Shown here: positions 1 through 9,154 of the stretch, one piece after another
Layout of the letters: every line of letters starts with the position of its first letter
Position numbering within the stretch: position 1 is the first letter of the stretch
Source of the DNA: Flavobacterium sp. KS-LB2
GTDB lineage: Bacteria; Bacteroidota; Bacteroidia; Flavobacteriales; Flavobacteriaceae
Assembly (NCBI RefSeq): GCF_036895565.1
Contig: NZ_CP145904.1
Span: 310,001 to 374,000 of the forward strand
DNA length: 64,000 nucleotides
Direction of reading: 5' to 3'
Program-made: the position numbers and the translations under genes
Notes under the pieces: generated by a model
What the model saw: only the letters and a program-made list of their open reading frames with translations
Told to the model about the DNA's origin: nothing
Databases searched by the model: none

Positions 1-697
1 AATATCTTGGATCGGCATTCATTACTCCGGGAACATCTTTCCAGATGGTTACACTTTCGGCATTTAAGCAATAGGCAAAAATCGCAGCAGTATAATCTGA
101 ACCTTCACGGCCTAAAGTAGTGGTGAAATTATTCTCATCAGAACCTAAGAACCCTTGTGTAATATTTAAGATTTTTCGTTTTACGTTCTTGGTAATGTTT
201 TTCTGTGTCAATTCCCAATCTACTTCCGCATCTCTATAATTGGCGTCTGTTTTTATGAAATTACGAACATCCAGCCATTGCGTTTTTATTCCCATGAAAT
301 TCATGAAATGACTAAGAATAGTTGTCGAAATTAATTCGCCATAACTTACAATCTGGTCGTAAACAAAATTATAATTAGGTGATTTGTTGTGGGCTAAAAA
401 ATATTCTAAATCAGCAAACTGGCTATTCACAGCGGCAAAAACTTCATTTTTTTCCTCTTCGAATAAATCCATCAAAATTTGATTGTGGTATTTTTTTACT
501 TCTTGGACAGATGAATTTAACTCAGCTGATTTATCGAAATAGTTTTTTATGACAATTTCCAGTGCATTCGTAGTTTTTCCCATTGCAGAAACAACCAGCA
601 ATACATCTTCGTAACCTACTTTTTGTAAAACGTCATATACGTTTTTAATCCCTGCGGCATCTTTTACAGAAGCTCCTCCAAATTTGAATACTCTCAT
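1..697 (-). CDS. aspartate kinase (N-terminal part, runs off the left edge)
   Basis: Reading leftward from an ATG at 697, the frame stays open to the window edge (about 232 codons). The N-terminus reads MRVFKFGGASV, with the KFGG nucleotide-binding motif of the amino-acid kinase superfamily at residues 5-8. Further on come VVSAMGKTTN and an FLGSDENNFTTTLGREGSD segment, which match the substrate and ATP loops of aspartokinases. The enzyme phosphorylates aspartate in the first step of Lys/Thr/Met synthesis. The ACT regulatory part, or a fused homoserine dehydrogenase, would lie outside the window, so mono- and bifunctional forms cannot be told apart. It is followed 28 bp downstream of its start side by the acetyltransferase gene in the same direction. 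Confidence 0.9.
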   Translation of the reverse strand, partial: MRVFKFGGASVKDAAGIKNVYDVLQKVGYEDVLLVVSAMGKTTNALEIVIKNYFDKSAELNSSVQEVKKYHNQILMDLFEEEKNEVFAAVNSQFADLEYFLAHNKSPNYNFVYDQIVSYGELISTTILSHFMNFMGIKTQWLDVRNFIKTDANYRDAEVDWELTQKNITKNVKRKILNITQGFLGSDENNFTTTLGREGSDYTAAIFAYCLNAESVTIWKDVPGVMNADPRY

Positions 698-725
698 AGT
701 CTTAAACAAAAATTGTTTTTTTACT

Positions 726-1232
726 TTATTTCAATTTATTTTCTAGAAACTGGTCGATTCCTATCTCGTCCATTTGTACTACATGCCAATCGGTTAGCAC
801 TTTTGCACCTGACTTTTTGTAAAATTCGATAGCCGGAGTGTTCCAGTCCAACACATGCCAGTCAATTCTTCGGACATTGTCTTTTTTGCCTTGTTTTATA
901 ATTTCAGAATACAGAGCATAGCCTAATCCTGTGCCTCTCATCGTATCTTTCACCACTAAATCTTCCAGATGGATTATTTTTCCTTTCCAAGTCGAATAAC
1001 GATAGTAATACAAGGCAATACCAACGATTTGTTTTGCTTGATTAGTATCATTTAACTCAGCATCAATTTCAGCTACAAAAACATGAAATAGAGGGACAGA
1101 GCCAAAACCATCCCGAATTAAATCGTCAACAGTTACAAGAACAGCATCTGGCTCCTTTTCAAAGTCTGCTAATTCTTGAATAAGGCCTAAAACAGCTTGC
1201 ATGTCTTCAGGTTTTCCTTTTCTAATATTCAT
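726..1232 (-). CDS. GNAT N-acetyltransferase, SSAT/thialysine-acetyltransferase-like
   Basis: A 168-aa single-domain GNAT protein. The acetyl-CoA loop is RGTGLG at residues 99-104. The preceding beta-4 strand is HLEDLVV (88-94), and the C-terminal EFYKKSGA (136-143) is the usual GNAT motif B. The order of YYYRYS, LEDLVV, RGTGLG and WNTPAIEFYKK resembles diamine (spermidine/spermine-type) and thialysine acetyltransferases more than ribosomal-protein acetyltransferases. Substrate is therefore likely a small amine, but this is inference. It lies just upstream of the aspartokinase and may be co-transcribed with it. A -7 box (CAAATATA on the plus strand, 1305-1312) lies about 70 bp upstream of the start. 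Confidence 0.85.
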   Translation of the reverse strand: MNIRKGKPEDMQAVLGLIQELADFEKEPDAVLVTVDDLIRDGFGSVPLFHVFVAEIDAELNDTNQAKQIVGIALYYYRYSTWKGKIIHLEDLVVKDTMRGTGLGYALYSEIIKQGKKDNVRRIDWHVLDWNTPAIEFYKKSGAKVLTDWHVVQMDEIGIDQFLENKLK

Positions 1233-1402
1233 AATTTTTTATTTTAATGATTCAAAAACGCAATAAAAACGCATTTTTAGGTATTTATTTTGTGTTTTAT
1301 TCAGCAAATATACAATACTGTCAAACTAAATAAATAGTATTCAAATTGTTTTCACAAAAAAAACGATATTTGTGACTTCAAAATAACTACATCGATTTCG
1401 TA

Positions 1403-2422
1403 ATGGAAGAACGCAACAAAACACTAGGAGAATTTATCATTGAAAATCAAAATGCCTTTCAATATTCGTCAGGCGAATTATCTCGAATCATCAACTCCAT
1501 CCGATTGGCCGCCAAAGTAGTCAATTATAAAGTTAACAAAGCTGGATTAGTTGATATTGTTGGGGCTGCAGGAGAACAAAACATACAAGGTGAAGACCAG
1601 CAAAAACTAGACGTTTATGCGAATGAGGTTTTTATTCAAACGTTAATCAATCGTGAAATTGTATGTGGAATCGCCTCTGAAGAAAATGATGATTTTATCA
1701 CTGTAGAAGGAAGTGACAATAGTCATAATAATAAATATGTGGTCTTGATGGATCCGCTTGATGGTTCCTCAAATATTGATGTGAATGTTTCTGTTGGAAC
1801 TATATTTTCAGTGTATAGAAGAGTTACTCCTATAGGAACTCCAGTTACTATTGAAGATTTTTTACAGCCAGGAATTAATCAGGTTGCCGCGGGATATGTG
1901 ATTTACGGAACCTCGACAATGCTAGTTTATACCACGGGACATGGAGTTAACGGATTTACATTGAATCCAGCTATTGGAACATTTTATTTATCGCATCCAA
2001 AAATGCAATTCCCAACTGATGGTCATATTTATTCTATTAATGAAGGGAATTATGTTCATTTTCCGCAAGGAGTAAAAGATTATATAAAATATTGCCAGTT
2101 AGAAGAAGGAGACAGACCGTATACTTCAAGATATATAGGAAGCTTGGTTTCGGATATTCATAGAAATATGATTAAAGGCGGGATTTATTTATATCCTACG
2201 AGTTCCAAAGCACCAAAAGGAAAATTACGATTATTATATGAATGCAATCCGTTAGCTTTTATTGCTGAGCAAGCTGGAGGTAAAGCTTCAGATGGATTTA
2301 ATAGAATCATGGAGATTGTACCGACAGAATTACATGAAAGGGTGCCGTTCTTTTGCGGAAGCTATAACATGGTTGAAAAAGCGGAAGAATTTATGCATAA
2401 AGCAAAATTAAGTAAATACTAG
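1403..2422 (+). CDS. fbp: class 1 fructose-1,6-bisphosphatase
   Basis: 339 aa, the usual length for class I FBPase. Metal- and substrate-binding motifs are visible: EENDD at residues 93-97 and [10 protein letters not shown] at 117-126, then [10 protein letters not shown] and [10 protein letters not shown] near the C-terminus, the sugar-phosphate end of the fold. The enzyme hydrolyses fructose-1,6-bisphosphate to fructose-6-phosphate in gluconeogenesis, in the cytoplasm. It is monocistronic: divergent from the acetyltransferase gene and closed by a strong hairpin at 2441-2464. A plausible promoter (TTG at 1346, a TAnnTTTG-like box ending at 1372) sits about 30 bp before the ATG. Confidence 0.97.
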   Translation: MEERNKTLGEFIIENQNAFQYSSGELSRIINSIRLAAKVVNYKVNKAGLVDIVGAAGEQNIQGEDQQKLDVYANEVFIQTLINREIVCGIASEENDDFITVEGSDNSHNNKYVVLMDPLDGSSNIDVNVSVGTIFSVYRRVTPIGTPVTIEDFLQPGINQVAAGYVIYGTSTMLVYTTGHGVNGFTLNPAIGTFYLSHPKMQFPTDGHIYSINEGNYVHFPQGVKDYIKYCQLEEGDRPYTSRYIGSLVSDIHRNMIKGGIYLYPTSSKAPKGKLRLLYECNPLAFIAEQAGGKASDGFNRIMEIVPTELHERVPFFCGSYNMVEKAEEFMHKAKLSKY

Positions 2423-2440
2423 AATAGTGCTTTAATAAAA

Positions 2441-2464
2441 AAGCTTCCGCCGAGGCGGAAGCTT
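2441..2464. terminator. bidirectional terminator between fbp and the TerB-like gene
   Basis: Two 11-base arms (AAGCTTCCGCC and its exact complement) flank a 2-base GA centre. There is an A-run on the left and a T-run on the right, so it can end transcripts from both convergent genes. Confidence 0.9.
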
Positions 2465-2481
2465 TTCTTATACTTTTGCAA

Positions 2482-2913
2482 TTACTTATTCATGTTTTGC
2501 ATTTCGAAAACGAAAGTATCTAAATCTACTTTTCTATCTACTAATTTTAGTGCTTTATGTATAATGTAATCTACATTTTCAGTGTTAAAGCCTAGTGCTA
2601 CTCCAATTTTTCGTAGTAATAATTCTTGTGTGTCACCTAACTGATGATCAACATGAACCATTCTTGCTAAATCAAATAAACGCTCTAATCTTTGTTCATG
2701 TAAATAAGGAGCATTAATAGGATATTTTAATGGGTTTTCTAAAATTTCTTCATATTCTGCTGGAGAAATCTCTAATCGAACAGCCAGTTTGTCTAAAAAT
2801 AGTTTCTCCTCTGGAGCAAACTTATCGTCAGCAAGTGCTACACGAACAATAGCTGAAAAATGACCTTTATTTCTTTGTTTGAATTCGCTATCAAATAAAT
2901 CTGAAAATGACAT
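2482..2913 (-). CDS. TerB-family (tellurite-resistance-like) helical protein
   Basis: 143 aa, all-helical. The central part has repeated acidic patches (ALADDKFAPEEK, HVDHQLGDTQE) at the two symmetric positions typical of the TerB fold, which binds metal ions. TerB-like proteins are cytosolic and in many bacteria have no shown link to tellurite. Here the gene stands alone, away from any ter cluster, so a role in tellurite resistance is not supported by context. A Bacteroidetes -7 box (CAAAGATA on the plus strand, 2935-2942) lies just upstream. Confidence 0.8.
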   Translation of the reverse strand: MSFSDLFDSEFKQRNKGHFSAIVRVALADDKFAPEEKLFLDKLAVRLEISPAEYEEILENPLKYPINAPYLHEQRLERLFDLARMVHVDHQLGDTQELLLRKIGVALGFNTENVDYIIHKALKLVDRKVDLDTFVFEMQNMNK

Positions 2914-3091
2914 AATTATTGGTTTTTTATCTTACAAAGATAAATCTATTTTTAAATTAATGATTTTAATTTTTTATATTTTTTATTTGGATTTGATCTC
3001 TTTTGAATTGCATTTATTTAAATAATCAAATGAATCATTTTCAAAATTAATCGTAAGTTTACAGCCCCTATATCAACCTAATAAATTACCT

Positions 3092-3685
3092 ATGTCAGAA
3101 TTTTGGATTTACTTTCAAATAGGATTAAAACACGTTTTAGATATTCATGCGTATGACCATGTTTTGTTTTTAATAGCATTAGCAATTCCTTTCTCCTTTA
3201 AGGATTGGAAGCGAATTGTACTTTTGGTGACGCTTTTTACCATTGGACACACTATGGCTTTGTTACTTTCTGTTTTTGGAATTATTGCCATAAAAGTGAA
3301 TGTTGTCGAATTATTAATTCCTATAACGATATTAATAACAGCCTTGTTTAATCTTTTTACAGCCGGAAAATCAAGCAAGAAAGAAAGTATAAATTTGGTG
3401 TTTTTCATCACGCTTTTCTTTGGAATAATTCATGGATTGGGTTTTTCAAATTATTTTAAATCAATTCTTGGAGGCGATGCTGTTTCTAAAATAATACCAT
3501 TGTCAGAATTTGCATTAGGAATAGAAGCGGCTCAGATTGTAGTGGTTTTTGTAGTTTTGATTTTGTCGTATATTGTACAAACCGTTTTTAGATTTTCAAA
3601 ACGAGATTGGACCTTAGTAATGTCGGCGTTTATAATAGGAGTAGTAATCCCATTGATTATTGAAAGTGAAATCTGGATTAGATAA
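3092..3685 (+). CDS. HupE/UreJ-family membrane protein
   Basis: 197 aa with about six hydrophobic segments. The N-terminal block around HVLDIHAYDHVLFL, then TIGHTMALLLS and FGIIHGLGFSN, with conserved membrane-embedded histidines and an aspartate, is the signature of the HupE/UreJ family. Family members are linked to nickel or cobalt handling for hydrogenase or urease, but neither enzyme is in this window, so the substrate is open. It is separated by only 2 bp from the downstream dCMP deaminase gene, so the two (and the S41 protease after them) probably form one operon. Confidence 0.82.
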   Translation: MSEFWIYFQIGLKHVLDIHAYDHVLFLIALAIPFSFKDWKRIVLLVTLFTIGHTMALLLSVFGIIAIKVNVVELLIPITILITALFNLFTAGKSSKKESINLVFFITLFFGIIHGLGFSNYFKSILGGDAVSKIIPLSEFALGIEAAQIVVVFVVLILSYIVQTVFRFSKRDWTLVMSAFIIGVVIPLIIESEIWIR

Positions 3686-3687
3686 AA

Positions 3688-4119
3688 ATGAACGAAAAGA
3701 AATTGAATAAATACGATAAAGCGTATCTTAGAATTGCTAAAGAATGGAGTCTTTTGTCCTACTGTAAACGCAAACAAGTTGGTGCGATTATTGTGCGTGA
3801 TAGAATGATCATCTCTGATGGATACAATGGAACTCCAACAGGTTTTGAAAACTGTTGCGAAGATGAAGAAGGATTGACACGTTGGGATGTTTTACACGCT
3901 GAGGCAAATGCGATTCTGAAAGTGGCACGATCTACGCAATCCTGCGAAGGAGCCACTTTGTATATTACGCTTTCTCCTTGTAAAGAGTGTAGCAAATTGA
4001 TTCATCAATCTGGAATAAAACGAGTGGTGTATCATAATGGATACCGTGATGATTCAGGAATTCAGTTCCTAATGAAAGCAGGAGTAGAGGTAGAACATAT
4101 CCCAGTTTTAGAAGAATAA
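3688..4119 (+). CDS. dCMP deaminase family protein
   Basis: 143 aa. The zinc site is complete: HAE at residues 70-72 (His ligand, Glu acid/base) and PCKEC at 97-101 (two Cys ligands). The GYNGTPTGFENC block (46-56) before the active site is characteristic of deoxycytidylate deaminases and of ComE-like relatives, and distinguishes it from TadA and from cytidine deaminase. The reaction is dCMP to dUMP, feeding thymidylate synthesis. It begins 2 bp after the HupE-like gene and is followed 14 bp later by the S41 protease. Confidence 0.9.
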   Translation: MNEKKLNKYDKAYLRIAKEWSLLSYCKRKQVGAIIVRDRMIISDGYNGTPTGFENCCEDEEGLTRWDVLHAEANAILKVARSTQSCEGATLYITLSPCKECSKLIHQSGIKRVVYHNGYRDDSGIQFLMKAGVEVEHIPVLEE

Positions 4120-4133
4120 ATAGTTGTCTTCGT

Positions 4134-5708
4134 ATGAAATATAATGTAAAATATTTGCCCATTATTATTTTTACTACACTCGCTCTGGGTGTTGTATTGG
4201 GCGGAATGTTAAATTTTCCTAAGGTAGCTGATCTTTCAGACAGAAATAATTCCAGGAGCAAGCTCAATAAACTGATTGATTTTATTGACAATGAATACGT
4301 TGATGATGTCAACACAGATTCGATAGTAAACCTTACTGTAGACAGTATTTTAGCACAACTTGATCCGCATTCTGTATATATTCCGCCAAGCGATCAGCTT
4401 GAAGTGGTAGAAAGTATGAAAGGAAATTTTGTGGGAATAGGTGTGAATTTTTACATGTACAACGATTCAGTTGCAGTTATAAAACCTGTAGAAAATGGCC
4501 CTTCGGCAAAAGCAGGAATCAAAGCTGGAGATCGAATTTTGTATGCCGATAAAACAAAATTATTTGGAAGAAAATTGCCAACTGACAGTTTGTTTTCTAA
4601 ATTAAAAGGAACTGTGGGTTCTGATATTGAGCTTACAATCTATAGAAAATCAGAGGGGAAAAGGCTAAAAGTAAAAATAAAAAGAGATGTTATTCCACTA
4701 AAAAGCATTGATGTTGCTTTGCTTTTAACGAATAAAGTAGGCTATATAAAAATAAATAGATTTGCCGAAACTACGTATAGAGAATTCATGGCGGGTTTAA
4801 CCAAACTCAAACAACGAGGGGCGCAATCACTCGTAATTGATGTTCGTGATAATGGTGGCGGTTACATGGAAGAAGCAATCGCAATTGCCGATGAATTATT
4901 GATGGATAAGCAACTAATTGTTTTTACCAAAAATAAAAATGGCAAAATAGACAAGACATTTGCTACCAAGAAAGGTAGTTTTGAAAACGGAAACGTATTT
5001 GTTTTAATCAATGAAAATAGTGCTTCGGCTAGTGAAATTCTAGCGGGAGCTATTCAAGATAATGATCGTGGAACTATTGTGGGCCGTCGTTCTTTTGGAA
5101 AAGGATTGGTACAGCGAGAAATGGATTTTGCCGATGGTTCAGCTGTTCGGTTGACTATTGCCAGATATTATACCCCAACGGGTCGTTCTATTCAAAAGCC
5201 ATATTCTAAGGGGAATGAAGCGTATTTTAAAGAATCAGAAGCTCGTTTTGGAAATGGTGAGTTGTATGAAAAAGACAGTATTAAAGTTTTGGATACTTTA
5301 AAATTCAAAACTAAAAAAGGTAAAATTGTTTACGGCGGTGGCGGAATCGTTCCTGATGTTTTTGTACCGCTTGAAGTGGAACATGGTAATGAAAGTACCG
5401 CTTATTTATTGCAATCCGGAATCGTGGGTAATTTTGTTTTTGAGCAATTAGATAAAAACAGAAGTGCTTTTAAAGGACTTAATTTCGAAGAATTCAAAAC
5501 TAAAATGAATCAAACGGATTTGTATTTTAATTTGTTTCAAAAATTTATTTTTACCAACGGATTGGATTTGAATTTTGGAAAAAGTAAGTTGCTAGTAAAA
5601 AGATATTTGACAGCAGAATTTGCCCGACAGTTGTTTGGAGAAAGTTATTATTATCAAATTATTTTGAAAGAAGATGCTATGATTAATGCCGTTTCCAAAA
5701 AGAAATAA
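4134..5708 (+). CDS. S41-family C-terminal processing peptidase
   Basis: 524 aa. A single N-terminal hydrophobic segment (residues about 7-25) anchors or exports it to the periplasm. A PDZ domain spans about 90-185 (GNFVGIGV, KAGIKAGDRI). The S41 catalytic core follows, with Ser298 in NSASASE and Lys323 in SFGKG. The 25-residue spacing between these equals that of the Ser/Lys dyad of E. coli Prc. The C-terminal 130 residues form an extra helical region common in Bacteroidetes members. It cleaves proteins from their C-terminus; targets are unknown. It ends the hupE-like, dCMP deaminase, protease gene run. Confidence 0.92.
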   Translation: MKYNVKYLPIIIFTTLALGVVLGGMLNFPKVADLSDRNNSRSKLNKLIDFIDNEYVDDVNTDSIVNLTVDSILAQLDPHSVYIPPSDQLEVVESMKGNFVGIGVNFYMYNDSVAVIKPVENGPSAKAGIKAGDRILYADKTKLFGRKLPTDSLFSKLKGTVGSDIELTIYRKSEGKRLKVKIKRDVIPLKSIDVALLLTNKVGYIKINRFAETTYREFMAGLTKLKQRGAQSLVIDVRDNGGGYMEEAIAIADELLMDKQLIVFTKNKNGKIDKTFATKKGSFENGNVFVLINENSASASEILAGAIQDNDRGTIVGRRSFGKGLVQREMDFADGSAVRLTIARYYTPTGRSIQKPYSKGNEAYFKESEARFGNGELYEKDSIKVLDTLKFKTKKGKIVYGGGGIVPDVFVPLEVEHGNESTAYLLQSGIVGNFVFEQLDKNRSAFKGLNFEEFKTKMNQTDLYFNLFQKFIFTNGLDLNFGKSKLLVKRYLTAEFARQLFGESYYYQIILKEDAMINAVSKKK

Positions 5709-5729
5709 AAATACTCGTTTTATTTACAA

Positions 5730-6479
5730 TTAAGTTTCATTATCCCAATCTTTTCTGTAACGAATGAGTTCTTCATCAATTATGGTTTGAGATGTATGTA
5801 GTAAATAAGCCGCGTCTTCAGAATATATCGGAGGAAAAAAAGTCATTTTAATGTCAGTAGTCCATTTTCCAAAACATTTTAAAAAATGAGGGATGAAAGT
5901 GTCGTCTCCCACAAAAGCATCTGTTTTCTCTTTATAATCAATAGCAATAGGAATGACCGCTGCTTTAATCTTCGTTGCCATGACAAAGGAGCCGTAATTA
6001 AAAGCCACAGTTGTAGGCAAAACATCTGTCGTACCTTCTGGAAAGTTAATGATTGAATATCCTTTGGCTAGAACTTCTCTAATATTTTCGGCAGTTTCTT
6101 GTCTGCTCTTTTGGCACTTTCTATCTACAAATAAAACACCGGATATTTTACAGATATAACCAATCATAGGCCATGACGCAACTTCTTTCTTGCCTACAGG
6201 AAAAGCATGTATTTGATTTACAATGACAATTGGGTCAAAATAGGAACGATGGTTGGCTACTATTAATCCTTGCGTGGTAGGTTTCTCACCGTAAATGATG
6301 GTTCTGATGCCTAAAATATAATTGGATACCCGAATTAAAAAATCGCGCAGTTGAAGTGCTCTTTTGGAATTGATTTCTTCCTTACAAAAGAAACTCGTCA
6401 AATAGAAAAGAATCGAGAAAAAGGAAACGAATACTATAAAAATGATGAGCCTTGTCAAGCCCAATAATAGTGATAACAT
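5730..6479 (-). CDS. 1-acyl-sn-glycerol-3-phosphate acyltransferase family (PlsC-like)
   Basis: 249 aa with an N-terminal membrane segment (residues 3-30). The acyltransferase HX4D motif is intact (NHRSYFD, His77 and Asp82), and the glycerol-phosphate loop FPEGT is at 146-150. It likely acylates lysophosphatidate in the inner membrane during phospholipid synthesis, though Bacteroidetes have several PlsC paralogues, some working on ornithine or glycine lipids, and sequence alone does not decide between them. It is convergent with the S41 protease and lies downstream of the short flavoprotein gene. Confidence 0.85.
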   Translation of the reverse strand: MLSLLLGLTRLIIFIVFVSFFSILFYLTSFFCKEEINSKRALQLRDFLIRVSNYILGIRTIIYGEKPTTQGLIVANHRSYFDPIVIVNQIHAFPVGKKEVASWPMIGYICKISGVLFVDRKCQKSRQETAENIREVLAKGYSIINFPEGTTDVLPTTVAFNYGSFVMATKIKAAVIPIAIDYKEKTDAFVGDDTFIPHFLKCFGKWTTDIKMTFFPPIYSEDAAYLLHTSQTIIDEELIRYRKDWDNET

Positions 6480-6545
6480 AAAAAGTGTATTGAAAATGTA
6501 AACCTACTACTATTTTTCTAGAGATTCTTCTTAATGAAAATCTAT

Positions 6546-7151
6546 TTATCTGATACTGTCGTGTGAATGGGTTTGCACGCCGTTATTCCATAAAGTAAGA
6601 AGGTCTGTTGCGACTGCCGCGCCACTTCCTGCAGCAATGGCGAGTTGGCTTCTCCAGCCTGCTAAAGTTCCTATGACGTAAATTCCTTCAGTCACTTTAT
6701 GATCGGAATTCTTAAGTTGAATGCGTTGTTTTTCGGGAAGTGATTTTTGATGCGGTTTTACATAATGCATCAATCCATCTATTGCAAAAGTATTTGCAGA
6801 ACCTATGCCTATGACAATTGTTTTTGTTTGGTAAGAATTCTTGTTTGTGATGACTATAAATTCAGGAAATTGTCCTTCAATTTTCAGTACTTTTTCCTCG
6901 GGAAGTTGAATAATATGAGGATACGCTTTTGAAAGATGTTCCGTGCTTTCTGCTAATAATTCAGAACCTAATTTGCCTGGAGCGATTCCGTAGGCATTAT
7001 TAAACAATGCTTCTTGTAGGGATGATGTTTTTTGATGGGTGATAATACCAATTCGTTTGTCTCTGACGAAAGATTTGTTTTTTGCAGAACCCAAAACGAG
7101 TGCGCAGGAAATGCCAGACACCCCACCACCTATTATAAGAACATCAAACAT
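6546..7151 (-). CDS. short FAD-binding oxidoreductase of the thioredoxin-reductase type, lacking the NADPH domain
   Basis: 201 aa. It opens with a classic FAD Rossmann motif (IIGGGVSG, glycines 8-10 and 13) and closes with the second FAD-binding block (GIYVIGTLAGWRSQLAIAAGSG) usual in TrxR-like flavoproteins. Between them there is only about 100 residues, so the inserted NAD(P)H domain and the redox CxxC pair of true thioredoxin reductases are absent. Function is unknown; it may act with a separate reductase or bind FAD as a sensor. It begins 2 bp downstream of the 67-aa membrane protein gene, so they are likely co-transcribed. Confidence 0.75.
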   Translation of the reverse strand: MFDVLIIGGGVSGISCALVLGSAKNKSFVRDKRIGIITHQKTSSLQEALFNNAYGIAPGKLGSELLAESTEHLSKAYPHIIQLPEEKVLKIEGQFPEFIVITNKNSYQTKTIVIGIGSANTFAIDGLMHYVKPHQKSLPEKQRIQLKNSDHKVTEGIYVIGTLAGWRSQLAIAAGSGAAVATDLLTLWNNGVQTHSHDSIR

Positions 7152-7153
7152 TA

Positions 7154-7357
7154 TTACAGTTGGTCATTTGATTTCTCTTCAATCTTTTTTGCCATTTTAA
7201 AAATTAGAAGAATCAATACGGCACAAAAAGAAGCGGCGATTCCGATAAAAGCAACTACGCTATCTCCTTGAAATGGATTTCTAAAATCCAACAAAGTAAC
7301 ATTAAATATGATTAGCGCGATTGCTAAAAACACCAAGATGTTAGTGAAAATTTTCAT
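7154..7357 (-). CDS. small two-helix membrane protein, function unknown
   Basis: 67 aa with two hydrophobic segments (about residues 4-24 and 34-53) joined by a short polar loop containing a DSVV turn, and a charged C-terminal tail rich in Lys/Glu. I do not recognise a family. Support for it being real: its stop lies only 2 bp from the start of the flavoprotein gene, the hydrophobic profile is clean, and no competing reading frame is better. It would be the first gene of a two-gene unit. Confidence 0.6.
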   Translation of the reverse strand: MKIFTNILVFLAIALIIFNVTLLDFRNPFQGDSVVAFIGIAASFCAVLILLIFKMAKKIEEKSNDQL

Positions 7358-7476
7358 AATACGTTTTTGTTTTTTGATATTAAAGAAACAGATTTTTACA
7401 GTAGAAACATATTTCAGTTTAAAAATCAGATTGTCTTTTAAAATTATCTTAGGGGGTAAATTTATGAAAATTTATT

Positions 7477-8055
7477 TTAGACGAACAAACCTTTAACATT
7501 CGCAGCGAATAATTTAACAGCAATCGCAAGAAGTACAACGCCAAAAGTCTTTCGAATGACGCCAAGCCCATTTTCTCCTAGTATCTTTTCGATTTTAGAG
7601 GATGATTTTAAAACGATATACACTAGAATAATATTCAAAATTATTGCGATAACAATATTTATAGTAGAAAATTGGGAGCGTAACGAGAGTAAAGTGGTCA
7701 TTGTTCCGGCTCCAGCTATCAAAGGGAACGCCAAAGGGACAATAGATGCGGAACTCGCTTCCTCATCGCGATAAATCCGAATCCCTAAAATCATTTCTAA
7801 TGCCAGAAAGAATAATACAAATGAACCGGCAACGGCAAATGAGTTTACATCAATACCTATTAAATTCAATAATTCCTCTCCCACAAAAAGGAAGACAATC
7901 ATGATTACACCAGCTACTATTGAAGCTTTTTCGGATTCTATATGTCCATGTTTTGATCTTAAATCAACAATAATAGGAATGGTTCCCACGATATCAATTA
8001 CGGCAAAAAGCACCATTCCAACCGTAATTATTTCTCTAAAATCGATTTCAAACAT
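7477..8055 (-). CDS. MarC-family integral membrane protein (UPF0056)
   Basis: 192 aa with about six transmembrane segments. The N-terminal FREIITVGMVLFAVIDIVGTIPI, and the central IVPLAFPLIAGAGTMTTLLSL block with its PLAFPLIAGPG-like motif, are diagnostic for MarC proteins. The family was once linked to multiple antibiotic resistance in E. coli, a link later withdrawn; true function is unknown. A -7 box (CAAAGTTA on the plus strand, 8069-8076) lies just upstream, giving a very short leader. Confidence 0.9.
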   Translation of the reverse strand: MFEIDFREIITVGMVLFAVIDIVGTIPIIVDLRSKHGHIESEKASIVAGVIMIVFLFVGEELLNLIGIDVNSFAVAGSFVLFFLALEMILGIRIYRDEEASSASIVPLAFPLIAGAGTMTTLLSLRSQFSTINIVIAIILNIILVYIVLKSSSKIEKILGENGLGVIRKTFGVVLLAIAVKLFAANVKGLFV

Positions 8056-8324
8056 AGTTTTTTGTTTGCAAAGTTAAACTTTTCGATAGATTTTTGATTA
8101 AAATTAAATTTTATTACAACAATTCTGATTCATTTTTTTATCTACTGGTTTTCAATTGATTTTTTGTTTGTTTTAATTCTATGTTGTTTAAGGTTAGTTT
8201 GTTAGATTGCTCTAAGAGTCAGTTGTTTCGTTGATTTTTCAAAAAGTTAAAGTTGGTTTTTATCTAAAAAATTACAATTTACTTTAACTACCTTTGCATT
8301 TCATAATCTCAGTACCCCAAAATA

Positions 8325-8891
8325 ATGTTTCAATTAGGAAAAACCATCGTCTCAGAAGACATACTCGAAAAAGATTTTGTTTGCAATTTATCAGCTTGTA
8401 AAGGGGCTTGTTGTGTTGATGGCGATGCGGGAGCTCCATTGAGCTTTGAGGAAACTAAGATTTTAGAAGAAATTTATCCTAAAGTAAAACCCTTTTTGCG
8501 CAAACAAGGCATTGCGGCTATTGAAGCGCAAGGTACTTGGACAAAAGGAACCGATGGTGATCTTGAAACGCCATTAATTGATAATAAAGATTGTGCTTAC
8601 GTAATGTTTGATGGTAAGACTGCTTTGTGTGGAATCGAACAGGCATATAATCAAGGGATGATTGACTGGAAAAAACCTGTTTCCTGTCATTTGTATCCCA
8701 TTCGTGTGAAAGACTTCACGGAGTTTGCTGCTGTTAATTATGACAAATGGGACATTTGCGATCCGGCCTGTTCTCTCGGTCAGGAGTTGGAAGTTCCCGT
8801 GTATAAATTTGTCAAAGAAGCGTTAGTTAGAAAGTTTGGTGAGGACTGGTATGCAGAGCTAGAAATAGTTGCACAAGAGCTCAAAAAATAA
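8325..8891 (+). CDS. DUF3109 family cysteine-rich protein
   Basis: 188 aa. Cysteines cluster as C20-x4-C25-x3-C29-C30 near the N-terminus, then in NKDCAYV, TALCGIE, VSCHLYP and DICDPAC. This is the DUF3109 pattern, related to YkgJ-type putative Zn/Fe-chelating proteins and to MiaE-like or Fe-S binding proposals; the bound metal is not known. A -7 box TACCTTTG is at 8289-8296, about 30 bp upstream of the ATG. It is transcribed alone, divergent from marC across a 269-bp gap in which I see nothing else definite. Confidence 0.85.
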   Translation: MFQLGKTIVSEDILEKDFVCNLSACKGACCVDGDAGAPLSFEETKILEEIYPKVKPFLRKQGIAAIEAQGTWTKGTDGDLETPLIDNKDCAYVMFDGKTALCGIEQAYNQGMIDWKKPVSCHLYPIRVKDFTEFAAVNYDKWDICDPACSLGQELEVPVYKFVKEALVRKFGEDWYAELEIVAQELKK

Positions 8892-9026
8892 TTCTAAAAT
8901 AAATTCAAATTTTCTTGGTTACGGTTTTTAAAATCCTATATTTTACGGCACTTCGTGATTTTTTTATGGTTTTAAAATTCTGATTTTCAGCAAATTAATA
9001 TTGTTATAAAAAACGTTTCAAAATTT

Positions 9027-9034
9027 TACCTTTG
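9027..9034 (+). promoter_or_regulatory. -7 promoter box of nrdB with a long leader
   Basis: TACCTTTG fits the Bacteroidetes sigma-A -7 consensus exactly; a TTG lies 23 bp upstream (9001-9003), slightly further than usual. The resulting leader is about 115 nt and contains a 9-bp inverted repeat, GATTGTGAA at 9050-9058 and its complement at 9087-9095. Confidence 0.6.
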
Positions 9035-9154
9035 TTAAAAACTAGGCGAGATTGTGAATAAGTTTGGCTTTTAATTCCGGCAATATTTCACAATCTTTGT
9101 AATCTACAGAAAGCATAAAATTTCGTTAAAATCTCAAAAAAACAAACTACTATA

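Noticed and set aside
2482..2913. Tellurite-resistance locus
   Set aside because: A single TerB-like gene without terC/D/Z neighbours does not support that role.
5730..7151. Possible frameshift or truncation of the flavoprotein
   Set aside because: Both FAD-binding ends are in frame and close together, so it looks like a naturally short protein and not a broken thioredoxin reductase.
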